A stretch of 64,000 nt of DNA from Protopterus annectens (GCF_019279795.1 NC_056725.1:1611552859-1611616858); one strand, 5' to 3'; counted from the first letter of the stretch, positions 10,765 to 23,276 are shown. Numbers and translations: made by a program. Notes: generated from the sequence alone by a model not told the origin.

Positions 10765-10985
10765 CAGTGGTGCAGCGGTAGCATTGTTACCTCACAGCAA
10801 GAGGTTCTCTGGTTCAATTCTCACCTGGGGTTCCTTCTATGTGGAGTCTGTATGTCCTCCCTGTGATCATGTGGGTTTTCCCCCAGGTGCTCAGGTTTCC
10901 TCCCACATTACAAAGACATGCATCTGGAGTGTTTCTCCCAGGGCCTCTGCTGAAAATTGGCTTTGTTCCAAGTCGGACTTTTCCA
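10765..10985 (+). mobile_element. V-domain SINE with L2-type tail
   Basis: A tRNA-like head carries an A box (TGGTGCAGCGGT, about 10768) and a B box (GGTTCAATTCT, about 10811). It is followed by the conserved central domain with GTGGAGTCTGTATG, GTGGGTTTTCCCCCAGGTGC and TTTCCTCCCACATTACAAAG, which I recognise as the V-SINE superfamily domain of fishes and lungfish. The 3' part (TTTCTCCCAGGGCCTCTGC, then GAATGTTAAATAAATAA) matches the 3' ends of the L2-like LINEs at 29.93 kb and 57.97 kb. The internal RNA polymerase III promoter is recognisable. Confidence 0.8.
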
Positions 10986-13283
10986 GTTAATGAATGTTAA
11001 ATAAATAAAAAGATGTTTTACATTCCAATTTGCAACATGTACAAACAACACATGGTATAAAAAATGAGGTTGATCAGTATGCATTAGCATTTTTTTTTTT
11101 AGAACTAAGGTGGAGGGATCACTTGATACATAACCTGATAGTTTCATGTGCTTTATAATTCTGGTTAAATACACTGTTATATGCTTATGAGCCACAAAGG
11201 ATGTGCAAAAGTAATTTCTAATAGTACCATTCTTTGAAGATCCAACGTTATTCTGCTAATGAACTATGAGAGATATTTTTTTTTTTTTTATTATTTGTTC
11301 TGGGTGTTAATCTGAGAATCTGTGAACGCCATTACAGAAGTGTACACGACAGACTGATGCTTGAATTTGCAAGAAATAATGCTTGTTAGATTTGACAATA
11401 TCATTTTTGTCTGTAATGCTCATATTTGCATTGCTGGCTTGATTGTGGTAATATGGCACTACATCCATGGTTTGCCCATGTGTTTCATTTGAACTTTTAA
11501 ATCCAAACTCATTCAAGGCTACAATGTGATTACTGGGCACAGCTAGTGGAATACAGAGGTGGTGCAAAATAATGGAAAAATGTTAACATTTAAAATAATC
11601 TGCAGCTTCTTCAGACCTATTATAGATTTTTGGAATGTGATAATCAATATGAAAATGGTACAAAAGAAAACAATTTCTTTACAAAGTTTTCTGCTGTTCA
11701 TTAACTGTCTGTTTTACAGCCTGTAGAAAGCTATAATCTTCCAAACTTGGAGTATATGGATGAAGTCCTTAATGGACTGACACATTATTGATGGGGACAT
11801 TTCTAACTGCTGCAGTAGAACCCCAGGCTTTGGTATTGGATTTCTCTATTATGTTTTGCCCCTGTGATGGCAGTTTGTCATGTAAATGAAATTTTCATGG
11901 TTGTAGCATTAGTTAATTACTACTTTGAGTTGATTTTTTTCTCATCTTCTTGTCACAGGTAAGATCACTAAAAGGTTTCAGCATTACATTTGTACAAATC
12001 TCATATTAATATATCTTGTTTCCATGAATTAGTATGTTCTTCATGTAACTAAGTATTTATCTTGTTAGCCTTATTCTGATGCATGAAAGTAACAAAATGT
12101 GACCCTCCCTCCATTCACCTATTCCCACCCCATGTTGTGATGAACGTGTGTACCTCCTTCACTTCCAAGGTAATCGTTTCAGTTAGTTATCTCAGACAAT
12201 TTCATCACGTCACATCTGTATTTGTCAGTAAAGTAAATTACAGAGCCTAGAGAACTGCCCTTATTGTGACAAAAGCATAGAAAGGCCTTGATCCTAGTCT
12301 CCATCAGTGGAATGACAACCATCTTGCAAAGGTCTATTATAGCAAGCAAGGAAGCCAGTTTGGGTTTAAGACTTCTAATATTTTAATGGCCCCAGTCCCA
12401 CACAGTCAAATTCATATACCATGCTGGGCTATACATTTCACCTGACCCGTAGTGTAATAGCACTTTAGGAGAAAGATATGAGAGACAGTTCTTATGATCA
12501 TCAACTAGCAGAGCTTAGGACATTTTTGCATGCTGCCAATATCGTCCTTGTTGGCCAGAAGGCATACAGCATACCTGCTAAGCTAGATAAAGTGTACAAA
12601 CATGCTTTACCACACCCACAATTCTCATTAGAAAGTATGATCACCCATTGGGAAGCTTTTTTCTCTCCAGAGTCCCTCAGTTATAGATGTTGTTGCCTGG
12701 GTAGGACAATCCTGACTGGGACCCTCTCCAGGTGAATGTGCTACAGTTAGAGATTATGCTAACCATGCTGTTCTTGAGGGTAGGTAAGGCAGTAGTAGCT
12801 GCTTGTACTTCTGATTCCAAAGCTAGCTTCCCTAAATAATTAATCAAACATGGGTCTCCTGTAGTCTATTCAGAGTCATTACCTCTACATCAATTAGCCC
12901 GCTCAGCTGCTGAGACTGATGTGGATTACCTTTAAGATATCCATTCATTCTATGGCATCTTCCATTCAACAGAAGAGTTGAATGCTATTGTTGTTTAGCA
13001 AAGAGTGAATATCATCAGACCATAGTAGGAGATTGGGTATTTCTGATAGTTTCCTTTAGAATAATAACTTAGTAGTGACATAATACTTTAGAACACTCAT
13101 TTATCGATAATATACTTTTTTAAAATATTCCAATTGTCAAGGTAAATATTTATTTTAATAACAATCAAAACAGTTAAACATCTTACTGATTGTAAAGGAC
13201 AAGTCAATATGGTTGCAAAAGAAAATTTTAATCCACTGAACAATGAGAGGAAAGCTGAAATGTCACAACTGGTTTGACTATAG
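10986..13283. other. Unassigned DNA
   Basis: No assignable feature. An 85-codon frame at 12478-12735 has no recognisable domain. T runs at 11091-11100 and 11277-11289. Confidence 0.45.
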
Positions 13284-13434
13284 ATGAGGGAGGGTGGCTT
13301 AATGGCTAAGGTGTTTGCCTTACAAACACAAGGTGCAGGGTTCAAGTCTCACAAGGGATAATTGGCTAGGCTTAAAATGGCTCTCAAGGGCAGTTAGCTT
13401 AGTACTAAACTATGAACCTATGAACCTATGAAGA
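13284..13434 (+). mobile_element. tRNA-derived SINE with CR1 tail
   Basis: The head has a tRNA-like A box (GGTGGCTTAATGGC) and B box (GGGTTCAAGTCTC). After a short linker comes TTGGCTAGGCTTAAAATGGC, then CTATGAACCTATGAACC repeats. The same tail ends the CR1 copies at 34.3 kb, 34.5 kb and (minus) 21.9 and 44.2 kb. A second SINE copy is at 25.7 kb on the minus strand. The repeated 8-mer end is the hallmark of CR1-mobilised RNAs. Confidence 0.8.
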
Positions 13435-16400
13435 AAAAGTGTCCTCTGTTTACAAAGGGAGATAACTTAATCAGCAACTTTAGAATGAAAGTGATTAGGA
13501 TAATTTGCTTCATTGCAGAAAGTTAACTAACTTGACTGGTAAATATTAGTGCAATTATTTACTTTTCTGATTGTTTGTTCATTTCTTTTCTGGATTTTCA
13601 TCTTTGCAGGTGTTGGGAGTTTCTTGAGTCAAGCTGATTTATTTGCGCAAAAACTTCCCTTTCCTTTGAAAATGTAGCCTGTATTCCTGAGAATGATTAG
13701 CATTCTCTGGGCCTGTGCATATATAAGAATGAGAAATGCTTTTGACTTGCATTTTGGGGAAGTGTTTTGAGTGGGCATTGTGCCTGTTATTTAATCCAGT
13801 GCTTGATTTAGTGTTGATATAAACCAGCATGGATTCCTCATAAGGTGATCTAGTTATCAAATATGATTAACTTTTTTTATGAAAGTTCTGCAAGTTCCTT
13901 GGATGCAGGCCTATCAGTAGAGGTAGTACGCTTGCATTTTGACAAGGCCATTGACTCTTAAGGAAGGCTAATGTCCGTGTAAATGTAGATAGATGGGTGA
14001 CTCATTTCCTATTAAATACAAAGTGCTGAGTAAAAAATTAGAAATATGTATTTCAACTACAAGTTCTCTTTTAGGACTGGTGCGCTTTGCTTTATGTCTG
14101 ATTGTCCAGCTTTGGAAATGGTTTGGCTTAATAAATTTGCCAAGAATATAAAAATTGTCAGGTCATTTACTAATATTGTGGACCATTATTATTTTCAGAA
14201 ATATTTAGACATCATATATAACTGGGTACTATTGAATGGTAAACAATAAATTCACAGTCATTCACTTCGGTATGGGGAATTCTGACATTTGTTAGTCTTG
14301 GTTTAAAGATATTCATTATGTTTCAGTGACTGTAATAAAGCAAACTGTTAGATGACCTGTGAACATCCTGAGTTTGTAAATTATTTAATTGACTTATTTT
14401 ATTGAATCATTATGTGGAATCCCATTTTGAGAAATACCTGGGTCATAGAAACTATGTGAAACCTAATCTATGATTCTTAATGAATGCCTGTTAAGGTGTA
14501 TCTCCTTTAGAAGGGACAGAGTTAAGCAACAAATCAATCATGGTTGCTTAAAGGCCACATACATCCATTTTAAAATCAGACAAATAAAATATAAATTCAG
14601 AAAAGCATTAAAAAGTTATAACATTCTCAAAGTTGGCTGACTGTATCATTTCTTATGAACAGAAATACCTTGAGTATTAATGAGTGCACTTTTTATGAGT
14701 CAGTGTAGTCACTGGCTAACACCCAAGTATTGCAGTTTCAGACCAGAACAAAGTCCCCTCAGTATGCTGTCCTTGGAATGTTTTGTACCTTCCATAAATT
14801 GTGTAAGATTGGCCCTTGTTTTCCAAATCTGCACTTACCTGTAATTTATGTCTTGGCAGATGTAAAAAGTCATTTGCTAATTGACCAGCTGGTTACAAAG
14901 TCAGGACTGCAATGTGATTAAGCAGCTGTAGAAAATGTGGCTTACTGAGTATCTAGTTGCAATCTGAGATTACTTCTTAAAGTACTTTTGCATTTTCATC
15001 AGAGAGTACTTATGTGCTGTTACAATGTGCCCTACTTTATTTTAGCATTTCCTTCTGTAATGATGCCAGTAAAGTTCTTAATTAAATAGTAAAGACTCAT
15101 TGTATCATGAAGTTGTTAAAATCTATATAAATCTATCTGATTATACTTCTCATCTTTTAAGATACTTTTAAGATACTTCTCAAAATTTGGACATTTGGCC
15201 CAATTTAACATCCCTCCACTTCTATTATTTGATGATTTAATCCTTATTAATCAGCTGGATTGATGATATTTAAATGAATAAACGCTCTAGAAACATTTCT
15301 ATCCCCTGCAGAGGAAAGTGCTTTCTGAACTCATATTGTTACTGTTTTCTTTACAGCTCTCGGTGTACAGACATTACTATTGTAATCAAGTTACTTTCAG
15401 AACTTTCTTTGCACATCTAATACTCTCTTCTACCCACTTTCATTTTTTGTGCGCTAAGTATTACTGCCAATCACAGGTATGTAGAAATTCTTACACCATT
15501 GAAAGGTACTGCTCTACATATAACAGCTAATACCATGTGGCAAGAGTATTTAACTGTGTGGTTTGCAGTAAGGCAAACAGGATTGATGTTAATAGTTTAT
15601 GACTCCTGCAAATTTCAGATTCATCGACCCGAGCAATTCTATTCCCACATCACACTATTTATACATTAAGGCATTAATTTTGCATGGTATATTTATGTTG
15701 CTTTATATATATTTGATGGCTTTGATTTATAACCATCGAATCAAGCCAGATAAATATTGGTGTTGGCCCTTTCATTAGTTTCAGATTACACTATATTTTA
15801 TCATTTTTTATGTGTAATTTAAGCTAACTATTTATTGGTGGTTAGAACAAGAGGGAAACTGTATTCTGAAATGTTGTGCCCCAAATAATTTTATTTGAAT
15901 ATTGTAGTTTACCTTAGTCATTATGTGTCAACTCTATAACTTTCTGACATGACTCGAATGAGTTTATCAAATTATTAGTTATAAACTTCGAGCTGCTGTT
16001 ACTGATTGTGAAGGGGGTTAATAAGTATGGCTAGTCTTCGTATATAGGTGATATATTTAAGTTCATATATTTCACCGTAATGATTAAATATATGTAAGCC
16101 AATTATATCAACTGAAATACTTAAAATGGATGTTACATATAGTTTGAGATGAGCTTTATTAGTTACGGTTTTAAAGTCACAATAATACAGAATTTGTTCA
16201 GTGACTTTAGCTTCATTTAATATGAATTTTCGCTTTTTCGAAAATGTTTGAGAAGTCAGTTCTACCGTTATGAATAGAAGGTTTCAGACTTCACATGTTT
16301 TTAGAGCCTAACGATAAGAATGAAATTTATCTTATGAGTAGTATTTATCTATTTATTTATTTCTATCCATTTTCATTTTCATTAATGCTGAACATTATTA

Positions 16401-17099
16401 CTACATAAACATAATATATATTTATTTATATACATGATAGTTTAATATATTAGATTTAATAATTTTAATGAAAGAATTTTCCAACGATAAGCGTTGTATG
16501 TTTATCTATACATGTTGCCGTTTACACAAGCTGCAAATCGGCTATTACTTGTTTTTGTTTTATTCTGATCAAAGTGTTTGATGAATTTTAAAGCAAAATG
16601 TATGTTTTTAATTGTTTTGAATTGTAATTCAGTAGTAGTTCTTAAATGTGATACAGTAGTATAATATAACAGAAATCGGTGAAGGTTTATACAATATAAT
16701 TCATTTTTTATCTATTAACAACCTGTGAATAGACAGATGTTGACTGCTTCATACACTTTTATAAAATGTAACATTTTCCATATGTTTACGAATGAAGAGC
16801 AGCCATGCTGGTGGAACTTGATACAATTGTTTTAACAGAGGGAATGGTTTCATGCTTTCTTAATAATATAACAGATAACCGGAGATGAATGCCTTCCAAG
16901 ATACTAAAAATGATTGTATATTAAGATCGAACAAAGGCATATGTTATATGTAATTCAATATGAATACCCTCCAGGCTAATTTGAATGTAAGTTAGTGAAA
17001 AGATGAATTATTTTACAAGATTTTGTAATGTTACCAATGAAGTATCATGTTTCTTTTATTTTATGTTGGTAATTACATTCTTGATTGAGAAAGCTTGTT
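13435..17099. other. Quiet AT-rich stretch without recognisable elements
   Basis: About 3.7 kb lacks the LINE, SINE and microsatellite sequence that dominates elsewhere. No exon or RNA gene is recognised. Sequence complexity is ordinary and CpGs persist around 15600-16300. Candidate place for conserved non-coding sequence, but nothing in the sequence alone proves it. Confidence 0.4.
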
Positions 17100-17111
17100 T
17101 ATAGGCTGATG

Positions 17112-17300
17112 AGCATTTTAAAAGGACTAACACTTTGTGAGATGATTGAGATCTGAAGAAGCGTGCGCATTCAGCACGTGAAAGCGCTTATCTTATCATT
17201 TTATTCAATAAAAGTATTTGAACTTCTCGTGGTGTGTCCAGAGGTTTATACTCTACATTCCTTGGTTCTTGTTTTGCCGAAGGACACTTTAGAGATCGGA
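17112..17300 (+). mobile_element. PLE terminal repeat fragment with hammerhead-like core
   Basis: A TATA-like TTTTAAAAGG (17116-17125) lies about 30 bp upstream of a hammerhead-like fold (17147-17195), and AATAAAAG follows at 17207. The same order occurs in the PLE fragment inside CR1 at 45.88-46.82 kb. No PLE coding sequence is recognisable upstream, so this is probably a solo or strongly decayed terminal repeat. Confidence 0.6.
17147..17195 (+). ncRNA. Hammerhead-ribozyme-like motif
   Basis: Stem I pairs UGAGAU (17147-17152) with AUCUUA (17190-17195). Core CUGAAGA lies at 17153-17159, then one extra A. Stem II pairs GCGUGC (17161-17166) with GCACGU (17174-17179) around a 7-base loop. GAAA follows at 17180-17183, then AGC/GCU as a 3 bp loopless stem III, and U at 17189 as the cleavage-site nucleotide. 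All invariant core residues of the type I hammerhead are present; the extra A after the first core and the very short stem III are the oddities. Short stem III is known for PLE hammerheads. Confidence 0.65.
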
Positions 17301-17312
17301 AACATTGTTTCT

Positions 17313-17315
<3 letters not shown>

Positions 17316-17361
<46 letters not shown>
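17316..17361. repeat. (TA)n microsatellite
   Basis: About 23 TA units, directly downstream of the PLE terminal repeat. Confidence 0.95.
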
Positions 17362-17363
<2 letters not shown>

Positions 17364-18572
17364 CAACTTTCTAAATCATGAATGGCAGACAAACAACTGG
17401 CTTTTAGCTGCAGTGAAGTTTCATTAAACTTCTGTACCTCAACAAAGTAGCCAACTGTAGCTAAGTAAAGGATTCTTCTGATCTGAATTGCCTAGACATA
17501 GATGTGTATATAGTTATCTTTACACCTAGTGCCATCCTTCTGATCTTAGGCTCCTTCTCTCCAAAAAATGCTCTTCTCCAAACTTCAAGACCAAAAAAAA
17601 AAAAACCTCTTTTTTTTTTTCTTTTAAAATGTAGCAAGCCATTGCTTCCGCTTTACAATTTATACCTCAAACAGGTTATTGCAATGCTCAGCTTTGATAG
17701 AAAAAAATAGAAACAAAAATAGTTTACATGGTATTCTTGATATCAGATATTTGTTCACAGTCAGGCAAGAAATTTAAGCTTCTCCACAAGAGAGGGAGCT
17801 CCAGCACATTATAGCTTTACCAGGATGTCCTCAGCCAAATGCACAAGAACTGGGAGGATAGTAACATTCAATGTCTGTGAGACAATGTGCTGCTAGGTCA
17901 AAGCTGGACTGCTGTCTTGTACTTCATGACTACAGAAACATACAACAATAACCCCGGCCCTTTACAGGGGCTGACTGTGAGGAAAATGAAAACAATGTTG
18001 CCAACATCGTCTGTCTACTTTGGGCAGAAGTAATACCAGCTGTCCATGCTCATGGCAAGCTGCAGGAAGAAGCATTAATAGAACTGTGGCAGGTCAGCTA
18101 AAACATCCTTTCCCTTGAAAAATATATAGACATGTTAATCAGTAATATCATTCATCAAACTACCATTAGCACGAGTCAGGAATAAAATGCTCCTAATTAT
18201 ATTCTGGCCTTGGAAAATGCTAAGGTAAATATAAATGTACTGAGTATATTCAGTAAAAACTCATTGAAACCATGTACAAACCAATTACTTATGTTTGGAC
18301 TGTTATCCTTATTGCAAAAAGCATTACAAAATGACAATGTGTTTGCTCTGATATCCCTTTGGATTTTTTTATGTTTGTTTTTTTGGTGTTGGGTAAAGTG
18401 AACATCACGACAGTAGTGGTTTTGTGGATCAAAGTGTCACTTTAAAGAAGATGCTGGAATATATATATTTTTTTTTTAAATTGAGTTTAGGGCTATATGG
18501 TTGTGCATTTTAAGACAACTGTATATAGATATAAAACTCAAAACATACTTCCATAGTACTTTCGTGTGTATA

Positions 18573-18574
<2 letters not shown>
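17362..18574. other. Unassigned DNA
   Basis: Contains an A run near 17592-17605 followed by a T run at 17610-17620. No gene or element family recognised. Confidence 0.45.

Positions 18575-18627
<53 letters not shown>
18575..18627 (+). repeat. (TG)n microsatellite
   Basis: About 26 uninterrupted TG units. Confidence 0.95.
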
Positions 18628-18630
<3 letters not shown>

Positions 18631-18717
18631 ATGTGTGCAATCATGCAAGGGCATGTGTACATAGCAGACATTCTAAACTGACAACAGTGTAATTGCATTA
18701 TGAATGCATTCTTAATC

Positions 18718-18743
18718 ATATATATATATATATATATATATAT
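18718..18743. repeat. (TA)n microsatellite
   Basis: About 13 AT units. Confidence 0.9.
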
Positions 18744-20340
18744 GTTCAACAACAAATTAGCAAAACTTGAATCTTTGAATATATAATAAAAAAAGTAAAA
18801 AAAAAAACAAGACCCCCGCACCCCCCCCTACTTAAATATACCAACTCCGAGACAGCACTTCAGTGCAAAAAAGGGAAATTTTACCATTCTGCATGTACAG
18901 AGCCATTGCCAGTTCAATCATATGGTGTCGACCATATGACATTTGAAATTTGAAACATTCAGTAATTTAATAGGGACCCTGTATATATATTACCAAATGG
19001 GACAGCTTGCGGCACAGTTGCGAGCCAATAATACTCTGATACTGTGGTGATAGTGTTCTGCACATGTTGCTCTAACAAAATGTGTGTGGGGGAAGTCCTG
19101 TAGTAGGAGAGTGTTCGTAATGTAGGCACATATCCATAGGTAATGCAGCTTATGACTTTTTAAAGCTTGTTGTATGTGCATGCTTAGCTCCATTCATTAG
19201 CACCTCATTAGTAAAGGGTAACATGAGCTTGGCAACAACACAGGACATTCATTAGTTCAGACACTTCTGGGGGAGATGCTTCTACTGTCTAGCAAGCTAA
19301 AGCTTATTTAAGAGTTTGTTTGTGAAGTGTAATATTCTTAGTTGTTGTAAAAAGAACAAAGTTGTGTCAGAAATACTGTTTTTTATGATGTAGTGCTCAC
19401 TTTCTCAGGTACATTAGTTCAGCACTTTCACCTTGTACCTTTCAGTGATAACTGTATGCATATGTTAAGTTTCTATGACTACAGTGCTAAACAGCTGAAC
19501 CTGTGTTCCTTCTAACATTTGTGAACAGAGAATACAAAAGAGGCAGAGGGATAAAGCCCTGACTATAATACATCAACCCAAATCCAATTTTTAGCTTGGA
19601 TGCATGGCTGAACAGGCAAGGGAGCCATGCACATCTGGGAGTGGGGTCAGGGTGGGGAAAGCACATACGCATGTGTGTTGCACACTGGCGTGTTAATATC
19701 ACTGGTACAGAGCAGACAAATAACAGAATGCAATGCTGCCCTTTTTGTTCAGAGTAGCCTCCTGACATCAAACTCAGTGCAGAAGGGGTGGGCCAGGCTG
19801 TCCAGATGTCCATTGCATGTCTCACCCATAGGATGATACCAACCTGCAAGTGGGTGGGGAAGTAAAAGAAAACAGAAAAAAAAAAAGCACTTCCCAACAT
19901 CAGTATGATGAATCACAGGTGTCCCATTCATCTCACAGGCCCCTGAAAATGGGGCAGACATAAACTTGTCAAGAATAAGGAAGTTCAGTAGACCCGGTGG
20001 ACAAGGAAATATTCTTGGGACAGCTAATAATCAGCTGCATGGAGCAAATCTTTGGCCAAAACAAATTGTGAATTTCTGGCATTCTGTAGATAACTCAGAC
20101 ATTTGTAATGCATAGATTCACTTTTCTAGTTTTGTCCATAGTATGCAGTGTTTTGCTAATTGCATAGAGTCATAGTATGTGATTTATTCAGAGTATGAGG
20201 TGTTTCCATTTCAGATTAACTTTGTCATCGCTACCCATGTAAACTAATCCTGGTCTTTCCTTCACTTTGGATCAAGTTCCTCCACATAGTACCACTACAC
20301 TGCAAACGGTATTTCAAAAAGTAAAACTATTTGAATATAA
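18744..20340. other. Unassigned DNA
   Basis: Contains a C run at 18822-18829 and a 137-codon minus-strand frame at 19487-19900 with no recognisable domain and an overlapping plus-strand frame. No element family identified. Confidence 0.4.
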
Positions 20341-20634
<294 letters not shown>

Positions 20635-20914
20635 GGGTCTACTTCACATCACCAAAAACCTGCTTGACTGACTTTCATTTCACTGAGACCAAATCACCTA
20701 ATTTCTAACTACTGAAAACTCATTTGACTGAATCTCATTTCACTGAACGCTTACAATGCTAAACTTCAAAAGACTAAAAGTTAAACCATAAAAAAACACA
20801 CTCACAACACTAATAACTACCTCTTTCCAGAGCTTAAAAACTACTCACTTACCCTCTTAACAGAAAAAAAACGGACAATATAAAACCAAATTAACTGAGG
20901 GGCTACACCCCCCA

Positions 20915-20987
<73 letters not shown>

Positions 20988-21321
20988 CATACTAACTCCA
21001 GGATCGCATTACTGCTGGACATGCACAAAACATGGACCATATTACTTTAGATACTTCCCATAAAAAATGTAAAGAGACATATCCACATTTAAAAACACTA
21101 CAACAGTACTTTCTACATGACTGTCGGTATTCTGACAATCAGCACTTTAAGTTTCAGAAATTCTTTTTATCACAAACAAATGACAGCTGAATGTAAACCC
21201 ACATCATGTCTATGGCTTACAATTCAGTGAAATGAGATTTCAGTATTTTGAAAATTAGGTGATTTGGTCTCGGTCAAATGAAAATCAGTCAAATGGCTTT
21301 TAGGTGATGTGAAGTAGACTC
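20635..21321. mobile_element. Fold-back element FB2 (GGGTCT termini, phrase-repeat TIRs)
   Basis: A 687 bp element with inverted ends of about 100 bp. The left end is GGGTCTACTTCACATCACC and the complement of the right end is GAGTCTACTTCACATCACC. Each arm is made of degenerate phrases resembling TCATTTCACTGA and CATTTGACTGA. The middle has a GGGGCTACACCCCCC motif and its own (TA)n run (20918-20975). Both flanks are TA repeat, so the duplication cannot be read. No transposase frame is present. Related in plan to elements at 23.3, 42.6 and 54.9 kb. Confidence 0.75.
20918..20975. repeat. (TA)n inside FB2
   Basis: About 29 TA units in the centre of the fold-back element. Confidence 0.9.

Positions 21322-21365
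<44 letters not shown>
21322..21365. repeat. (TA)n then (GA)n microsatellite
   Basis: TA units at 21322-21347 followed by GA units to 21365. Probably the right flank of the TA tract into which FB2 inserted. Confidence 0.9.
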
Positions 21366-21855
21366 CGAGGGAGAATGGCATCATATATAAACTTGATTTA
21401 CGTGATGTCTGCTTTAGACTCTACTAACACAGGCAGCCTTGTAATCTCTGCAACATACTCATGCCTGACTCTGCCTTCCACCCTTTTTTGGTGACAAGTC
21501 ATATGGAGGCAACTTCAGCTAGAGTGCATCATTCTACATGTAAATATTGATTTATTTGTGTTACAGTTCAGTTTATCCTGGGGGGGGGGGGTCTTTGTCC
21601 TGCTTATTTGTTCTGCTGCTCTATTCTGAGCTACTGACAGAGATGTGTAATAAACTATCATGATACTGTTTGGTGAACTAAACTTCCAAGCTTTTAGGAG
21701 AGGGCTGATCAAGCTATATCAGAATCTATATAATCTTAATTTGCAATACCAAGTCACAAACTTCACCAGACAAAATATTGCTATTACCATCACATCGTAC
21801 AAGACTGTGTTGCAGCAGTTAATTCTACTGTTATAGTGAGGAATTAAAGAAAACA
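21366..21855. other. Unassigned DNA
   Basis: No recognisable feature apart from a run of ten or more G near 21581-21590. Confidence 0.5.
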
Positions 21856-21857
21856 CA

Positions 21858-22925
21858 TTTCATAGTTTCATAGTTTAGTACTAGGCTATCTGCCCTTGGG
21901 CATTTGTAAGCCTAGCCATAGTGATGTGGCTTTTGCCACCCCATGAAATGGTACAAAAATGCACAGAATGAATTTAGAATACTGTGCCTCTGCCTGGTAG
22001 TGACACAATGAAGGTCCCCTTATATAATAGAATTAGTTTACTGTTGCCCTGTCTAGCAGTGACACAGATGTGACCCCTGGGGTAAACTTACGATCTCCCA
22101 TCCACTCATCAAGATTTCTCTTGAAGAGAGTCAGTGAGGGGCTCTGCCTAACATGAACTGGGATCTTGTTCCAAAGCATGGGAAGCCTCTGGGTTATGAA
22201 TCTATCCCTCCAGCATGTCCTATTCATACTTGTGCCGAGGTCTAAGTCTTTAGCTCTCGTGGTCCTGATGGATTTGGATTTTTTGAGGTGGAGCATGTCC
22301 ATCAGATCCTGATTGGACATGGCCTTGTACGTCAGGCACAGATCACCTCTGAGCAGGCAGTATGCTTCTGAATAGAGCTGAAGTTTCTTTAGTCTGGCAG
22401 AATAAGACATATGTCGGAGACCCTTGATCCTCTTGGTGAGGTACTTTTGTGGTCTCTCCAGCTGTTGCAAATGCCGGGTAAGGTACATACCAAATGGGGC
22501 ATTGTACTCAATCATGGGTCTAATGAGGGAGGAGTATAGGGGTACAATGACATCCTTGGATCTGGATGTGAATCCCTTCATGATGAGGTGTGCAAGGTAG
22601 AATGTTTTTCTAACCACTTTGGCAATGTTGGTGTCAAATGAGAGGTCGCTGTCGACTTGGATCCCTAGGTCTCTGATTACTTTTTCCGTACTCATTGGGT
22701 TGCTGTCTATGTGATAATTTGTGGGTACTTTGTTTTTCCCAAAGGGGATGACTATACATTTTTTGGCATTTAGTTTAAGGCCGTGACTCCGGCACCAGTT
22801 GTCCGTTTCTGTGAGGCCTTTTTGTAAGATGTATGTGTCTGCTGGTGTATCGACTATGGTGCCTAGTTTGCAGTCATCTGCGAACTTTGTCAGCCACAAC
22901 CCTCCCATGATTGCTTTAACATCTG
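21858..22925 (-). mobile_element. CR1-clade LINE, 5'-truncated copy A
   Basis: A 291-codon frame (22033-22908, minus) is the C-terminal half of CR1 ORF2. It starts just before the RT active site (KFADDCKLG, with the FADD motif intact) and runs through the thumb and C-terminal region (IEYNAPFGMYL, LERPQKYLTKRI, CWRDRFITQRLP). The 3' tail (complement of AGGCTATCTGCCCTTGGGC and TTCATAGTTTCATAGTTT) follows at 21858-21960. Intact frame and complete tail indicate one of the younger CR1 insertions here. 5' truncation is usual for target-primed reverse transcription. Confidence 0.9.
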
Positions 22926-23276
22926 AGATTTAGTGATCATGTCCTGCTGATCTGTAATGGTCTTTCCATTATTGCAAGAGGTGGGCGAGTGTTTATCTGT
23001 AGGAATAACGCCCACTGAATTTATTCTTATTAACTGTTTTCCTCAATCATGTTTAATGAAAAAAAGCAAAATGCAGACAAAACTCTGTGACATTGTACAT
23101 TAATAACTACCCTTACAGTACAAACCATTCATATATCAAGTGTGTAACATGCACAGACCTTTGTTAATTCAATAAAAAATACACTGTATAACATTAAGAT
23201 TAAAAGTTGTCAGTGGATATAAATAAACTTTACAATCTAAATACGCCATCATAAAAATCCAATGAACACAATATAT
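22926..23276. other. Unassigned spacer
   Basis: About 350 bp between CR1 copy A and fold-back element FB1. No feature recognised. Confidence 0.5.

Noticed and set aside
10765-10825. Functional tRNA gene
   Set aside because: A and B boxes are those of a SINE head; no acceptor stem or anticodon arm folds properly. The same applies at 13284, 25815, 35612 and 61880.
12478-12735. 85-codon frame as a possible gag or host exon
   Set aside because: No recognisable domain, no credible splice context and stops soon after; length is within chance for this composition.
19487-19900. 137-codon minus-strand frame as a small gene
   Set aside because: It overlaps an open frame on the other strand, has low-complexity Phe-rich sequence from a T run and no family signature.
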